Source of the DNA: Pleurodeles waltl
Lineage: Eukaryota > Chordata > Amphibia > Caudata > Salamandridae
Direction: 5' to 3'
NCBI RefSeq assembly: GCF_031143425.1
Contig: NC_090438.1
Span: forward strand, 755,993,823-756,057,822
DNA: 64,000 nucleotides
Positions 1 through 11,285 of the stretch are shown here, one piece after another. Positions within the stretch are counted from its first letter, which is position 1. The number at the start of each line of letters is the position of its first letter. Under the pieces are notes generated by a model, which had not been told where the DNA came from, made no database searches, and saw only the letters and a list, made by a program, of their open reading frames with translations. The translations under genes and the position numbers were made by a program.

Positions 1-956
1 TGCAATGAGATATTGTACAATTAGTGTGTCTGTGTTGTGGCATTTGTTATGCGACGTTCCTGACTTCCTATTAGTTGAACATTGTGATCTTGGTTCCTGT
101 TCATTGTTCCTGTCATTAAGATTAGCAGTCTCCCAGGGCTATGCCCCACCTGCATGTCACATGTAGTGTGGGCAGTTTGGGGAATTGTCTGCGTCACATC
201 CTCTAGGTGTAGGTTCTGTCCAAATTGTATGTTGCCACGTTCTTGTACTACTCAACCATCCGTCTACTTCCATTATCATGGTGTGGCCTTGCACTGGCTG
301 TGGGTGTTCTGATGGCACTTGCACCACACTTAACAATCTGGAAATGACCCAGTCTCAGATATTTCACATCCACTTATATGTTGCTGTGACCTAGCATATA
401 CTATGTATAGCATTGGCATGGCACGATAAAGGTGTCAGCATTGGTAGTGTGTACTGTTGATGTTGGGGAATGTGTGCTACATTGGATTGCACTGATGGTC
501 CTAGAAGTGTTCCATTTCCTCTTATGACTGTGCGGGTGTGTTTCACTAGCTAGACACATATGTCCTCCCCATCAATGCTGTTGTCTTAGCACTATGACAC
601 TTGAGATGTTGCATGGTGGCATTGCAGCTATTGTAACACAGGCACAGGGTAGACCCTGAAATGTGCAGTATGGGTATGACATTACTGCTGTGTACCTCAT
701 AATGTTACTAACAATACCTGATGTTTATAGCGCCTATAGACATGAGCATTTGACAGGATTTGCACATTGTTAGTAATTACAGGGGATTGATAACGTCGTC
801 ATCCTGAACCCTCTTTTTTGGGTGTGGTTGATCCATGGGCACATAACTGCCATTGGCTACTTGACCTGCACACACAGCACATGTGGTAGTGGCAACTGTT
901 TTCAATGGTAAATACCACTTGCGGATATGGCCTGAGACTGGAAATTGAGCCCTAGT
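1..956. other. No gene recognised
   Basis: Only short open frames without family resemblance are present. No terminal repeat, poly(A) tail or LTR end was recognised. The stretch lies downstream of the minus-strand Myb-like gene and could be the intron or 3' part of that Harbinger relic, but no transposase motif was found to support this. Confidence 0.4.
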
Positions 957-1660
957 TCATGTTGCGACAATACCAGCTGTCATGTTACAGCAGGCCAGTT
1001 TTATGTTGTTCCCTACCCTCCAGGACTGCCTTTGCCTTTCCAACAGCCGTGGCATGGCAGAGTACCTCCATGCAAAGGATGGTGGTGTAGTGTTGTGCTG
1101 TGCCCCTGGTTTCCCCTGCACAGCCCATGCCTCCGTGCCGTGGCCCTTTGCCCTATCCACTACCTGATTATTATGGCTGGCATGCATTGTGTAGTAGGTA
1201 TGTACCTCCCCCTGCTTGCAGTTAACATTTAGGCATTTTTGTCCCCCATGCAACTTACCCTGCATCTGTGTGATTTCCTGGTAGTCTGCGCTCTCCTGTC
1301 CTTGAATCCCTGTGACGATCTCCTCAGGAATGACGGCTGCCACCATCTCCTCCATGTGGTCCAAGGCCTCCTGCAGTGCTGAACTCCCACCTCCAGTCTG
1401 CAGTGCTGCCTTCCTGTTCCTTGCCATCTTTTCCTTGGTCCTGCGCTTGCAGTCATGCTAGCGTTTCTTGCACTCAGTGACTGTTCTCCGTACTTCTGCC
1501 ACACTGTTGATCTTATCGACAATTTGTTGCCAAATTGCCTCTCTCCTCCCAATTGGCAATTTAGAGGTGACAAAATGTTGATGCTGGTGTTCCGTCACCT
1601 CTTTCACCAGTATTTCGTGCTCCTCTGCATTGAACCAGCACTTCCTTTTCTTTTCTTTTC
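957..1660 (-). pseudogene. NAIF1-like Harbinger Myb/SANT protein, broken
   Basis: Read on the minus strand, 1660 to about 1255 encodes the N-terminal Myb/SANT-like domain seen in NAIF1 and in Harbinger accessory proteins. Visible pieces are a basic KRK start, AEEHEILVKEVTEHQ, EAIWQQIVDKINSV and VTECKKR, followed by KEKMARNRKAALQTGGG. The usual tryptophan after KKR is replaced by a TAG stop (1458-1460), and the likely N-terminus (basic stretch from about 1734) is in another frame, so there is also a frameshift near 1655. A splice-donor-like GGTAAG follows the QMQ codons near 1255; the open frame beyond it to 957 is probably intron. In the family this protein binds DNA and helps the DDE transposase enter the nucleus. 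No partner transposase is visible nearby. It differs clearly from the Myb gene at 4751, so it is from another Harbinger family. The two disruptions argue against a functional host NAIF1 gene. Confidence 0.72.
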
Positions 1661-2289
1661 CCTCTCCTGGGTCTTGTCTGGGTCCTCCTGGCTGGTTCCT
1701 GGTCGGTTGTAGTCTTCCTGGGGTCTTCCATGGCTTTTGGGATCCATTTTGGGACTCCTTTGCACATTTTGCTTTGACGGAGTCGTTCCCAACTGTCCGA
1801 TGCCACTCACGAGCGAGTGAGGGCCGGTCACAGAGTCGCTCAGACCCCAGGTACAGTACCTTTCAAAACAATGAAACAAAGACGTTGCATGTAGTCGCGG
1901 AGATGAGGCGTTGGTTCCTTACAGTTGCAGGGAAGGTGATGCAGCATCGGTGGCGAGGCATTGGTTCCTTACAATCCGGTGAGGTCGATGAATCTGGTGG
2001 GTCAAGACACAATGGGGTGAGTTCTTGGGGTCACGGTCACACCAAGGGGCCACAGGAACCGGAGCGAAGTGGGGTGCCACGGACGTCAGTGACACGGGAC
2101 TCATGCTGTTGCAGGACTTTAGAGGCGCTACCGTGGCTTTGAGCCAGAGGCGCCAAACCTGCATCGTCGGCCATAGTTGTTCCATTTTAGAGGTTACCAC
2201 AGCTTCATATGCAGGCAGCTACATCAAATTGTGCTGTGCCGCTGTTTCTGGAGTTGTCCAGAGTCTATGTTCCTGGTTCTTTTTGTTTT
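1661..2289. other. No gene recognised; probable repeat DNA
   Basis: The right part (about 1860-2289) holds two loosely repeated segments around the words TTGGTTCCTTACA at about 1909 and 1962. It runs into the repeat that starts near 2290 and may be its outer part. No coding family was recognised. Confidence 0.35.
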
Positions 2290-3670
2290 TAGGCCCACTT
2301 TCACTCTCAAGGGCCCAGGAACTCAGCAAGAGAACCCAGGGGCTGGTAGGTGAAGTCTTTGAAGTCCCTGAGACTTCTTAACTGGAGGCAAGCTCAGTTC
2401 AAGCCCTTGGAGAACCTTGGAAAGAAGGATGTAAAAAGCAAAGTCCAGTCCTTTCACTCCCAGGACAGAAGTAGTAGTAGCAGCAGGCCAGCACAGAAAA
2501 GCGACAGGCAGAGTGGCAGGTCTTCCTCAAGCATCCAGCTCTTCTCCCTGGCAGAATGTCCTCAGTCCAGAAGTGTTCTTAAGTTGTGGGGTCAGCAGTC
2601 CAATACTCATACCCATTTCTGCCTTTGAAGTAGGCAAACTTCAAAGGAAAGTCTTTGTAGTGCACAATACCCTGCCTCTCCCTGCCCTGGACCCAGACCC
2701 ACACCAGGGGGCTGAAGACTGCTTCATGTAAGGACAGACACAACCCTGTTTAGGTGCAAGTATCAGCTTCTCCCTCCACTCTAGCCCAGGAAGACCCACC
2801 AGAAAATGAAGACCACACCTCAGATCCCTTTGGGTGACTGTCTAGAGTGAATTCAGAAACAGCCCAATTGTCAGTCTGACCCAGACGTGTATTCAGCAGC
2901 CAGGCAGAGGCACAGAATGGTTAAGCAAGAAAATGCCCACTTTCTAAAAGTGGCATTTTCAAACTTACAATTTGAAAAACAACTTCACCAAAATATGTTT
3001 TTTAAGTTGTGAGTTCGGAGACCCCAAACTCCACATCTTTATCTGCTCCCAATGGGAAGCTACACCTAAAGGACATTTTAAGGCCATCCAGTGTTATCCT
3101 ATGGAAGAGATAGGCCCTGCCATAGTGAAAAATGAATATGGTAGTATTTCACTATGAAGACATGTAAAACACACTAGAACATGCCCTACCGTTTGAACAC
3201 ACTGCACCCTGCCCATTGGGCTGCCTTGGGCCTACTTTATGGGTAATATGCATGAAGTAAAATGGAAGGTTTGGGCCTGGCAAGTGGGTGCACTTGCCAG
3301 GTCAAACTGGCAGTTTAAAACTGCTCACACAGATACTGCAGTGGCAGGTGTGAGACATGTTTACAGGGCTACTCATGTGGGTGGCACAATCAGTGGTGCA
3401 GGCCCACGAGTAACATTTGATTTACAGGCCCTGGGCACTTCTAGTGCACCTTACTAGGGACTACTAGTAAATAAAATATGCCAACCATGGAGAAAACCAA
3501 TCACCAACCCAGTTTAGACAGAGAGCACTTGCACTTTAGCGCTGGTCAGCAGTGGTAAAGTGCCCAGAGTCCTAAAACCAGCAAAAATGAAGTTCAGCAT
3601 AGGATCATAACAGGGAGTTCAAAAAACAAAAAGACAGGGGAAACCACGCCAAGAGCTGAAAGGTTTAACA
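2290..3670 (-). repeat. Dispersed repeat, probable long LTR (minus)
   Basis: This stretch matches 43340-44642 through most of its length. Shared landmarks are the GTCCCTGAGACTTC block (2368 and 43357), the paired CTTTGAAGT motifs, GACATGTAAAACACA, GTGGGTGGCACAATCAGTG, TTACAGGCCCTGGGCAC and the right edge GGTYTAACA. Read on the minus strand the repeat begins TGTTARACC, as an LTR with TG...CA ends would. Its internal pattern (accepting base runs about balanced decimal points aside: blocks ending in a GCACT...CCAGTGC segment) resembles the Gmr1-like LTRs at 50572-52819. No internal region or target duplication was identified, so LTR identity is inferred; shared ancestry of the two copies is seen directly. 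Confidence 0.55.
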
Positions 3671-4153
3671 ACCCCCAGCTAGGAAAGCGCAATGGACCCT
3701 CTTTTACAGTGATCTTGCACCACTGATGAAGCCACACGCATGGATGTCACCCATCCTCAGTCATCACATGATATGCAGTAGTACCCGCAAGAGGTGCATC
3801 TTCACCTTCCCAAACAACAATACTCACATTGTAGTAAGGTCATTTTAGTGATGTCTGTGGTACGTTATTTTAGCATCTAGGCGTGCTGTCTGTGCCCTTT
3901 AGCCTAGTATCGTTTCATTTTATTTCATGTTATTCTTTTAGAAATTATCACATTTGTGGTGATGTTTTATTTTCCTTTATCTTGCTGTCCTTTTGCTTAG
4001 GAAAGCATTTACATTTCTTAACAGGGCGTTCTTTCACTCTGTGCTTTATTCAAGGCTGCGAAAAGATGGGATTGCTGCCACAAGTGGTACACCGTGTCTC
4101 TAACATTTCACAGAAACACGTATTTTTACATAGGGTCACTTTTCTCTGAACAC
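3671..4153. other. No gene recognised
   Basis: This AT-rich stretch lies between the LTR-like repeat and the left end of the Harbinger. No element was recognised. It is the left flank in which the TAA target of the Harbinger lies. Confidence 0.4.
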
Positions 4154-4156
4154 TAA

Positions 4157-4180
4157 GGCCCTCATTACAACCCTGGCGGT
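4157..4180 (+). repeat. Left terminal inverted repeat of Harbinger 1
   Basis: The first 24 bases pair with 15617-15640 in inverted orientation, with one mismatch (GGCGGT on the left, GGAGGT on the right after reverse complement). The TAA at 4154-4156 is the target duplication. Confidence 0.92.
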
Positions 4181-4750
4181 AAATCCTGCTTACCGCCGTG
4201 CAAAAGACTGCCAACATACCGCTGCAGCTGTGGAATTCTGCTACAGGTATTACGACCTACAGCTCGGAATCCGTCACAATACAGACACCCACACAAGTCC
4301 GCCACACCAAAGGTCAGTGATAAACTGGTGATAACAAAACCGACACCGCCACGCCAACAAGAATACGCCCACTCTATCACGACTCAACGGGGCAGTCTTT
4401 CAACTGCGGTAAACCATTTGCGGTACACACCGCCGTGCTCAAAATACACACACATTTACAAAACACAACCACATTGGACAATTCAAAATATACACACACC
4501 TGATACACATACACACACCACTCCCACACACCCAATCCAATATAAAACACACACTCACATTACCCACAAACCCTCACTACCAGAAATTTGAAAGCAGGCC
4601 AGAGAGAGACACTACCAAAAACAACACCAGCATCCACGGACACACAACACCATCACTTACACAACATCCACGCACCTCAAACAACACACACCAACACATC
4701 CCCTCACACATCACAACAGACACCACCTCACACATCACCCACACCACATC

Positions 4751-6264
4751 ATGGCATCGCAAAGACACCCCAGGTTCTCTGAGGAGGATCTCAGGTTCAT
4801 GGTGGAGGAAATCATCCGGGTAGAGCCACAGCTATTCGGATCACAGGTGCAGCAGACATCCATTACAAGGAAGATGGAGCTATGGCGAAGAATTGTCGAC
4901 AGGGTAAACGCAGTGGGACAGCATCCAAGAACACGGGATGACATCAGGAAGAGGTGGAACGACCTATGGGGGAAAGTGTGTTTCGTGGTATCCAGACACC
5001 AGATTGCTGTACAGAGGACTGGCGGTGGACCCCCACCTCCTCCCCCACCACTAACAACATGGGAGGAGCAAGTCTTGGCAATCATGCATCCTGATGGCCT
5101 CGCCGGACTAGCAGGAGGACTGGACTCTGGTAAGGCAAATCTTTACTACCTTATCCCCCTCACCCCACCTGCATGCCATCACATACTCCCACCCTTACCC
5201 TCACACCCATCACCCCAACAACCCACAGATACCCCACCAACACAACCCACACATCCCAAAACCAAGCCCTGTATGTAACACCAATGCATGGACACCCATC
5301 ACCCAAGCATGTCCAGTACAGAGACTCACTCATGCCCCAAAATCACCAATCACACAAGGACCAAGCCAATAATGCAAGCACTGGAGTAGAGGGTCACTCA
5401 CCTATTGCACACGATGGCACAAACAGATATAATAAATATGCATTTACACCCCAACAGGACCCCTACCCAACGTCACAGGACAGAAGGTGCCAGACATATC
5501 CAGTCCCCCCACAGAAGAGGCCCACAGTGATGACAGCAGCTCTGCACGCCTGGATCAAGATGACCAGCCTGCCCCATCAGGGACCTCGGGACAGTCGGTT
5601 CCCCTGCCACTGTCACAAGCCACCACAAAGCCTCCCCCCTCAGGAAACACCAGCACAGCACCCACCCAGCGGGCCCATCCCTCTGTCCCCAGGACACATC
5701 AATCAGCAGTGTGTCCACCACTACAGGGAACCCTGGCAAACCCACTAGCGCAGGACGATTGGGGACCTGGAGACAGTGGCAGTGGGCACACGGTTCAGGG
5801 GACAGAGGCACAGGATAACAGGGAAACTGGGAGGACTGCTGTGCGACGGTGGGGACAGGCCCAGGGAACTGACATTCCACGAGGCACTCTCCAACATCAT
5901 GGGAGCTTACCATGGCAAGGGTACTGGCCAAGTTCAGGAGACCCTGCGGCTGCAGGAGGAACACTACCTTGGGATCAGGGAGGACTTGAAGTCCATTAAC
6001 ACCACCCTGGTCACCATTGCAGAGGTGCTGGTAGACCTTCTCAACACCAGGAGGGACACAGTGGCACAACAAGGGGCCCCTAACACTAGCCTGGACGATG
6101 AACAGCCATCCACCTCCACTGGCGCTAGTGGACAGGAGGCACAGCCACAGGAACAACAGGACACCAGCACCCCACCCCCTGCAGATGTAGAACCACCCCG
6201 CAAGCGGTCCCTGAGATCCAGGAACAAGAGAGAGAACATTGCCAAGACCCCCACCAGGAAATGA
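4751..6264 (+). pseudogene. Harbinger Myb-like protein I (two exons, frameshifted)
   Basis: Exon 1 (4751-5129) starts at ATG with MASQRHPRFSEEDLRFMVEE and encodes a Myb/SANT-like domain over about residues 8-85; key landmarks are the conserved tryptophans in ELWRRIVDRVNAVG and KRWNDLWGKV. A proline run (GGGPPPPPPP) follows. A consistent intron runs 5130-5457 (GTAAGG to CAACAG). Exon 2 begins with an acidic, Ser/Pro-rich linker, then a helical stretch with REDLKSINTTLVTIAEVLVD, and a basic tail RKRSLRSRNKR, a likely nuclear localisation signal, before the stop at 6264. One frameshift near 5862 separates the linker from the helical part. The gene lies head-to-head with the transposase (convergent 3' ends at 6264 and 6747). 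In the family such proteins bind element ends and recruit the transposase. A second copy of the C-terminal exon survives at 17766-18104. Confidence 0.85.
5130..5457 (+). other. Intron of Myb-like gene I
   Basis: The donor GTAAGG follows the codons for GGLDS, and the acceptor CCCCAACAG precedes GACCCC. Joining keeps the frame into the Ser/Pro-rich linker. The intron is rich in CCCA/ACAC words. An alternative acceptor lies at about 5510. Confidence 0.6.
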
Positions 6265-6746
6265 GACCCCCCTGAATGTCACCCTTCTGTCCCACTGTGT
6301 CACCCTGTCCATCCTTAAACTGCCATTGCTCCACTTCCTATGCCCCTTTGGACAATGCACCTGTGAAACAAATAGACTGGACTCTGCCATGGACATTCCT
6401 CCACCATCACCCAGCCCATTTTACAACCCCCTCCACTTATTTGCAGAGGAATAAACACACTTCAATCACAAAACAATCTGGAGTCAGTCTGTGCTTTCAC
6501 AGATATGTAATTGCAATAACTATGGAATAAAGCAATGTCAATGTACTTGTTCACATGGCAATGTAACACAGCTGTAGGGCAGGAGTAAACAGAGCAGAGG
6601 GCAGAAAGTGGGTCCCGGATCTGTGAAATGGAAAGTCAAAGTGACAAGTCAGGGTATATACACTGAGTGAAAATTACAGACTTATGCTAGCTCAAACAAC
6701 AGTATGAGATGTGGGAAGCAGTTACATCTTCTTACCTGTGTCTCAC

Positions 6747-7884
6747 TTAGTATTGCATGATGATGTTGTTTCGGTTGTTGATATCCTCTTCTTCTGCCTC
6801 CTCTTCTTCACTGTCCACATGCTCCACAGCTGCCACAAGACCACCATCTGGGCCATCCTCCTGCAGAAAAGGCACCTGCCATCACAAAGCCAGGTTCTGC
6901 AGCATACAGCAGACCACGATTATCTGGCACACCTTCTTCGGTGAGTAGTATAGCGAGCCACCTGTCAGATGGAGGCACCGGAATCTGGCCTTCAGGAGGC
7001 CAAAGGTGCGTTTGATCACCCTCCTAGTTCGCCCATGTGCGTTCCTCTGTCCTTGTCCTGGGATTCCTCACTGGGGTCAGTACCCATGACAGGTTGGGGT
7101 AACCAGAGTCACCTGCAAATGTCGATGGATATCTGTTAGACACACACTAACCCTTAGGGACAGCCCCCTACCCAGACACCTATGTCAACTGTATTGGGAC
7201 CTTGCCCTCACCTATTAGCCACACACGGTGCCTCTGGAGTTGCCCCATCACATAAGGGATGCTGCTATTTCTCAAAATGTAAGCGTCATGCACAGAGCCA
7301 GGATACTTGGCATTGGCATGGGAGATGTACTGGTCTGCCAAAAACACCATTTGCACATTCATCGAATGGTAGCTCTTCCGGTTTCTATACACCTGTTCAT
7401 TCCTGCGGGGGTACAAATGCTACATGTGTCCCATCAGTGGCACTAATGATGTTGGGGATATGTCCCCTTTCACTGTGGGCAAATCCTCCACCTGAGGGAA
7501 AACAATGTAGCTGCACATGTGTTTCAGCAGGGCAGACAACACTCTGGACAACACGTTAGAGAACATTGGCTGGAACATCCCTGATGCCATGGCCACTGTT
7601 GTTTGAAAAGACCCACTGGCCAGGAAATGGAGTACAGACAGGACCTGCACTAGAGTGGGGATTCCTGTGGGATGGCAGATAGATGAAATCAGGTCTGGCT
7701 CCAACTGGGCACAGAGTTCCTGGATTGTTGCACGATCAAGCCTGTATGTGACTAGGATGTGTCTCTCTTCCATTGTCGATAGGTCCACCAGGGGTCTGTA
7801 CACCGGAGGATGCCGCCATCTCATCACCTGCCCCAGCAGACGTACCCTATGGAGGAGAACAGCAAGCAGAGAGTCATCCAACAC
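6747..7884 (-). pseudogene. Harbinger DDE transposase (HARBI1-like), broken
   Basis: The reading starts at 7884 (MLDDSLLAVLLHRVRLLG) and ends at TAA 6747-6749. The N-terminal helical part includes CAQLEPDLISSICHPTGIP and SNVLSRVLSALLKHMCSYIV. The first catalytic aspartate survives in a TDGTH motif just left of 7420 but in another frame, after a short deletion relative to the copy at 19296. The second is in SVHDAYILRNS (about 7290). An intron of about 97 bp follows WLIG (donor GTGAGG at about 7209; acceptor TTGCAG at about 7113), as in the second copy. Downstream, about 10 bases are missing near 7050 relative to copy 2, which shifts the frame before the third acidic residue. The acidic, glutamate-rich C-terminus is typical. 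Function in the family is cut-and-paste transposition with 3-bp target duplication. This copy cannot make an active enzyme. Confidence 0.88.
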
Positions 7885-7994
7885 TGAGGTATCACACTTT
7901 GTTATTTGCAGAAACGTTATTAATCCGCAATGTGCCAGTATCTTTCTATATTCCCAGGCCAGATAGGTGTGACGCAGTTAACATTCATCCCATG

Positions 7995-10982
7995 TGTAGG
8001 AAAGTACCATCTTGCCTGGCATTTTACCCCCATATTTCACTGTATATATGTTGTTTTAGTTGTATGTGTCACTGGGACCCTGCCAGCCAGGGCCCCAGTG
8101 CTCATAAGTGTGCCCTGTATGTGTTACCTGTGTTATGACTAACTGTCTCACTGAGGCTCTGCTATCCAGAACCTCAGTGGTTATGCTCTCTCATTTCCTT
8201 TCCAAATTGTCACTAACAGGCTAGTGACCAATTTCACCAATTTACATCGGCATACTGGAACACCCTTATAATTCCCTAGTATATGGTACTGAGGTACCCA
8301 GGGTATTGGGGTTCCAGGAGATCCCTATGGGTTGCAGCATTTCTTGTGCCACCCATAGGGAGATCTGACGATTCTTACACAGGCCTGCCAGTGCAGCCTG
8401 AGGGAAATAACGTCCACGTTATTTCACAGCCATTTACCACTGCACTTAAGTAACTTATAAGTCACCTATATGTCTAACCTTTACCTGGTAAAGGTTGGGT
8501 GCTAAGTTACTTAGTGTGTGGGCACCCTGGCACTAGCCAAGGTGCTCCCACATTGTTCAGGGCAAATTCCCCGGACTTTGTGAGTGCGGGGACACCATAA
8601 CACGCATGCACTATACATATGTCACGACATATGTATAGCGTCACAATGGTAACTCCGAACATGGCCATGTAACATGTCTAAGATCATGGAATTGTCACCC
8701 CAATGCCACTCTGGCATTGGGGAGACAATTCCATGATCCCCCGAGTCTCTAGCTCAGACCTGGGTACTGCCAAACTAACTTTCCCGGGGTTTCACTGCAG
8801 CTGCTGCCAACCCCTCAGACAGGTTTCTACCCTCCTGGGGTCCAGCCAGGCTTGGCCCAGGAAGGCAGAACAAAGGACTTCCTCAGAGAGAGGTTGTTAC
8901 ACCTTCTCCCTTTGGAAAAAGGTGTCAGGGCTGGGGAGGAGTAGCCTCCCCCAGCCTCTGGAAATGTTCTGATGGGCACAGATGGTGCCCATCTCTGCAT
9001 AAGCCAGTCTACACCGGTTCAGGCATCCCCCAGCCCTGCTCTGGCGCGAAACTGGACAAAGGAAAGGGGAGTGACCACTCCCCTGACCTGCACCTCCCCT
9101 GGGAGGTGCCCAGAGCTTCTCCAGTGTGCTCCAGACCTCTGCCATCTTAGAAATAGAGGTGCTGCTGGCACACTGGACTGCTCTGAGTGGCCAGTGCCAG
9201 CAGGTGACGTCAGAGACTCCTTCTGATAGGCTCCTTCAGGTGTTAGTAGCCTATCCTCTCTCCTAAGAAGCCAAACCTCCTTTTCTGGCTATTTACAGTC
9301 TCTGCTTTGGGGAATTCTTTAGATAACGAATGCAAGAGCTCATCAGAGTTCCTCTGCATCTCTCTCTTCACCTTCTGCCAAGGAATCGACTGCTGACCGC
9401 GCTGGAAGCCTGCAAAACTGCAACAAAGTAGCAAAGACGACTACTGCGACCTTGTAACGCTGATCCTGCTGCCTTCTCGAATGTTTTCCTGGTGGTGCAT
9501 GCTGTGGGGGTAGTCTGCCTCCTCTCTGCACTAGAAGCTCCGAAGAAATCTCCCGTGGGTCGACGGAATCTTCCCCCTGCAACCGCAGGCACCAAAGAAC
9601 TGCATCACTGGTCCTCTGGGTCTCCTCTCAGCACGACGAGCGAGGTCCCCTTGAACTCAGCAACTCTGTCCAAGTGACTCCCACAGTCCAGTGACTCTTC
9701 AGTCCAAGTTTGGTGGAGGTAAGTCCTTGCCTCCCCAGGCTAGACTGCATTGCTGGGAACTGCGTGTTTTGCAGCTACTCCGGCTCCTGTGCACTCTTCC
9801 AGGATTTCCTTCGTGCACAGCCAAGCCTGGGTCCCCGGCACTCTAACCTGCAGTGCACGACCTCCTGAGTTGTCCTCCAGTGTCGTGGGACCTTCCTTTG
9901 TGACTTCGGGTGAGCTCCGGTTCACTCCACTTCGTAGTGCCTGTTCTGGCACTTCTGCGGGTGCTGCTTGCTTCTGAGAGGGCTCCTTGTCTTGCTGGGT
10001 GCCCCCTCTGTCCCCTCACGCAATTGGCGACATAGTGGTCTCTCCTGGGCCACAGCAGCATCCAAAAACCCTAACCGTGACCCTTGCAGCTAGCAAGGCT
10101 TGTTTGCGGTCTTTCTGCACGGAAACACCTCTGCACGACTCTTCACGACGTGGGACATCCATCCTCCAAAGGGGAAGTTTCTAGCCCTTGTCGTTCTTGC
10201 AGAATCCACAGCTTCTACCATCCGGTGGCAGCTTCTTTGCACCCACAGCTGGCATTTCCTGGGCATCTGCCCACTCCCGACTTGATCGTGACTTTTGGAC
10301 TTGGTCCCCTTGTTCCACAGGTACTCTCGTCAGGAAATCCATCGTTGTTGCATTGCTGGTGTTGGTCTTCCTTGCAGAATTCCCCTATCATGACTGTGCT
10401 CTTTGGGGAACTTAGGTGCACTTTGCACCCACTTTTCAGGGTCTTGGGGTGGGCTATTTTTCTAACCCTCACTGTTTCCTTACAGTTCCAGCGACCCTCT
10501 ACAAGGTCACATAGGTTTGGGGTCCATTTGTGGTTCGCATTCCACTTCTAGAGTATATGGTTTGTGTTGCCCATATCCCTATGTGCCCCCATTGCATTCT
10601 ATTGTGACTATACATTGTTTGCACTGTTTTCTATTGCTATTACTGCATATTTTGGTATTGTGTACATATATCTTGTGTATATTTGCTATCCTCATACTGA
10701 GGGTACTCACTGAGATACTTTGGCATATTGTCATAAAAATAAAGTACCTTTATCTTTAGTATATCTGTGTATTGTGTTTTCTTATGATATTGTGCATATG
10801 ACACTAGTGGTACTGTAGGAGCTTCACTCGTCTCCTAGTTCAGCCTAAGCTGCTCTGCTAAGCTACCTTTTCTATCAGCCCAAGCTGCTAGACACCCCTC
10901 TACACTAATAAGGGATACCTGGGCCTGGTGCAAGGTGTAAGTACCCCTTGGTACCCACTACAAGCCAGTCCAGCCTCCTACA
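7995..10982 (+). mobile_element. Solo LTR, Gmr1-like gypsy family (2,988 bp)
   Basis: It starts TGTAGGAAAGTACC and ends CCAGCCTCCTACA, with TG...CA ends and a perfect 5-bp duplication CCATG (7990-7994 and 10983-10987). A polyadenylation signal AATAAA lies at about 10738, near the 3' end, as expected for an LTR read on the plus strand. No gag or pol sequence is attached, so this is a solo LTR left by LTR-LTR recombination. Copies lie at 36016-39134 (+) and 47335-49899 (-). Its start resembles the LTR of the plus-strand gypsy at 55788 (shared TGGCAT..TTACCCCC and CTGGGACCCTGC words). The open frames inside it have no recognisable product. It inserted between the transposase and the second SANT gene of the Harbinger. 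Confidence 0.9.
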
Positions 10983-11285
10983 CCATGTGGCCTCCTGAAA
11001 TGGAAGCTGCCTGACCTGTAAGGTGGGACAAGGGGATATGAAGTAACTGTGCTGGCGTTGTACACCATCGCAGTGGGCGGTTGAAGACCGCGGTGCCATT
11101 CTGCATTGGTTAACATTGGGCCCTATGGGTCCCAGAATCCAATGACGATCTACGCCGGCTATGACTGTACGCACTGCCGAGGACGTGACCACCATTTTCT
11201 GTCTGTTCCCTCACTTGATACCTGACCTTCAACAGGAGAGGTCCTACACTCCAAGTGCTGCTGTGACCTGTGTATGGAAGCGACG

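Noticed and set aside
957..1660. A host NAIF1 gene
   Set aside because: It has an in-frame stop in the core of the Myb domain and a frameshift, and lies among transposons. It is better explained as a Harbinger relic.
5473..6396. 307-residue open frame on the minus strand
   Set aside because: It is antisense to Myb-like gene I, without family resemblance, and its content reflects the Pro/Ser-rich coding strand.
8703..10551. Several 60-155 residue open frames
   Set aside because: All lie within the solo LTR, have no domains and are not kept in the copies at 36016 or 47335.
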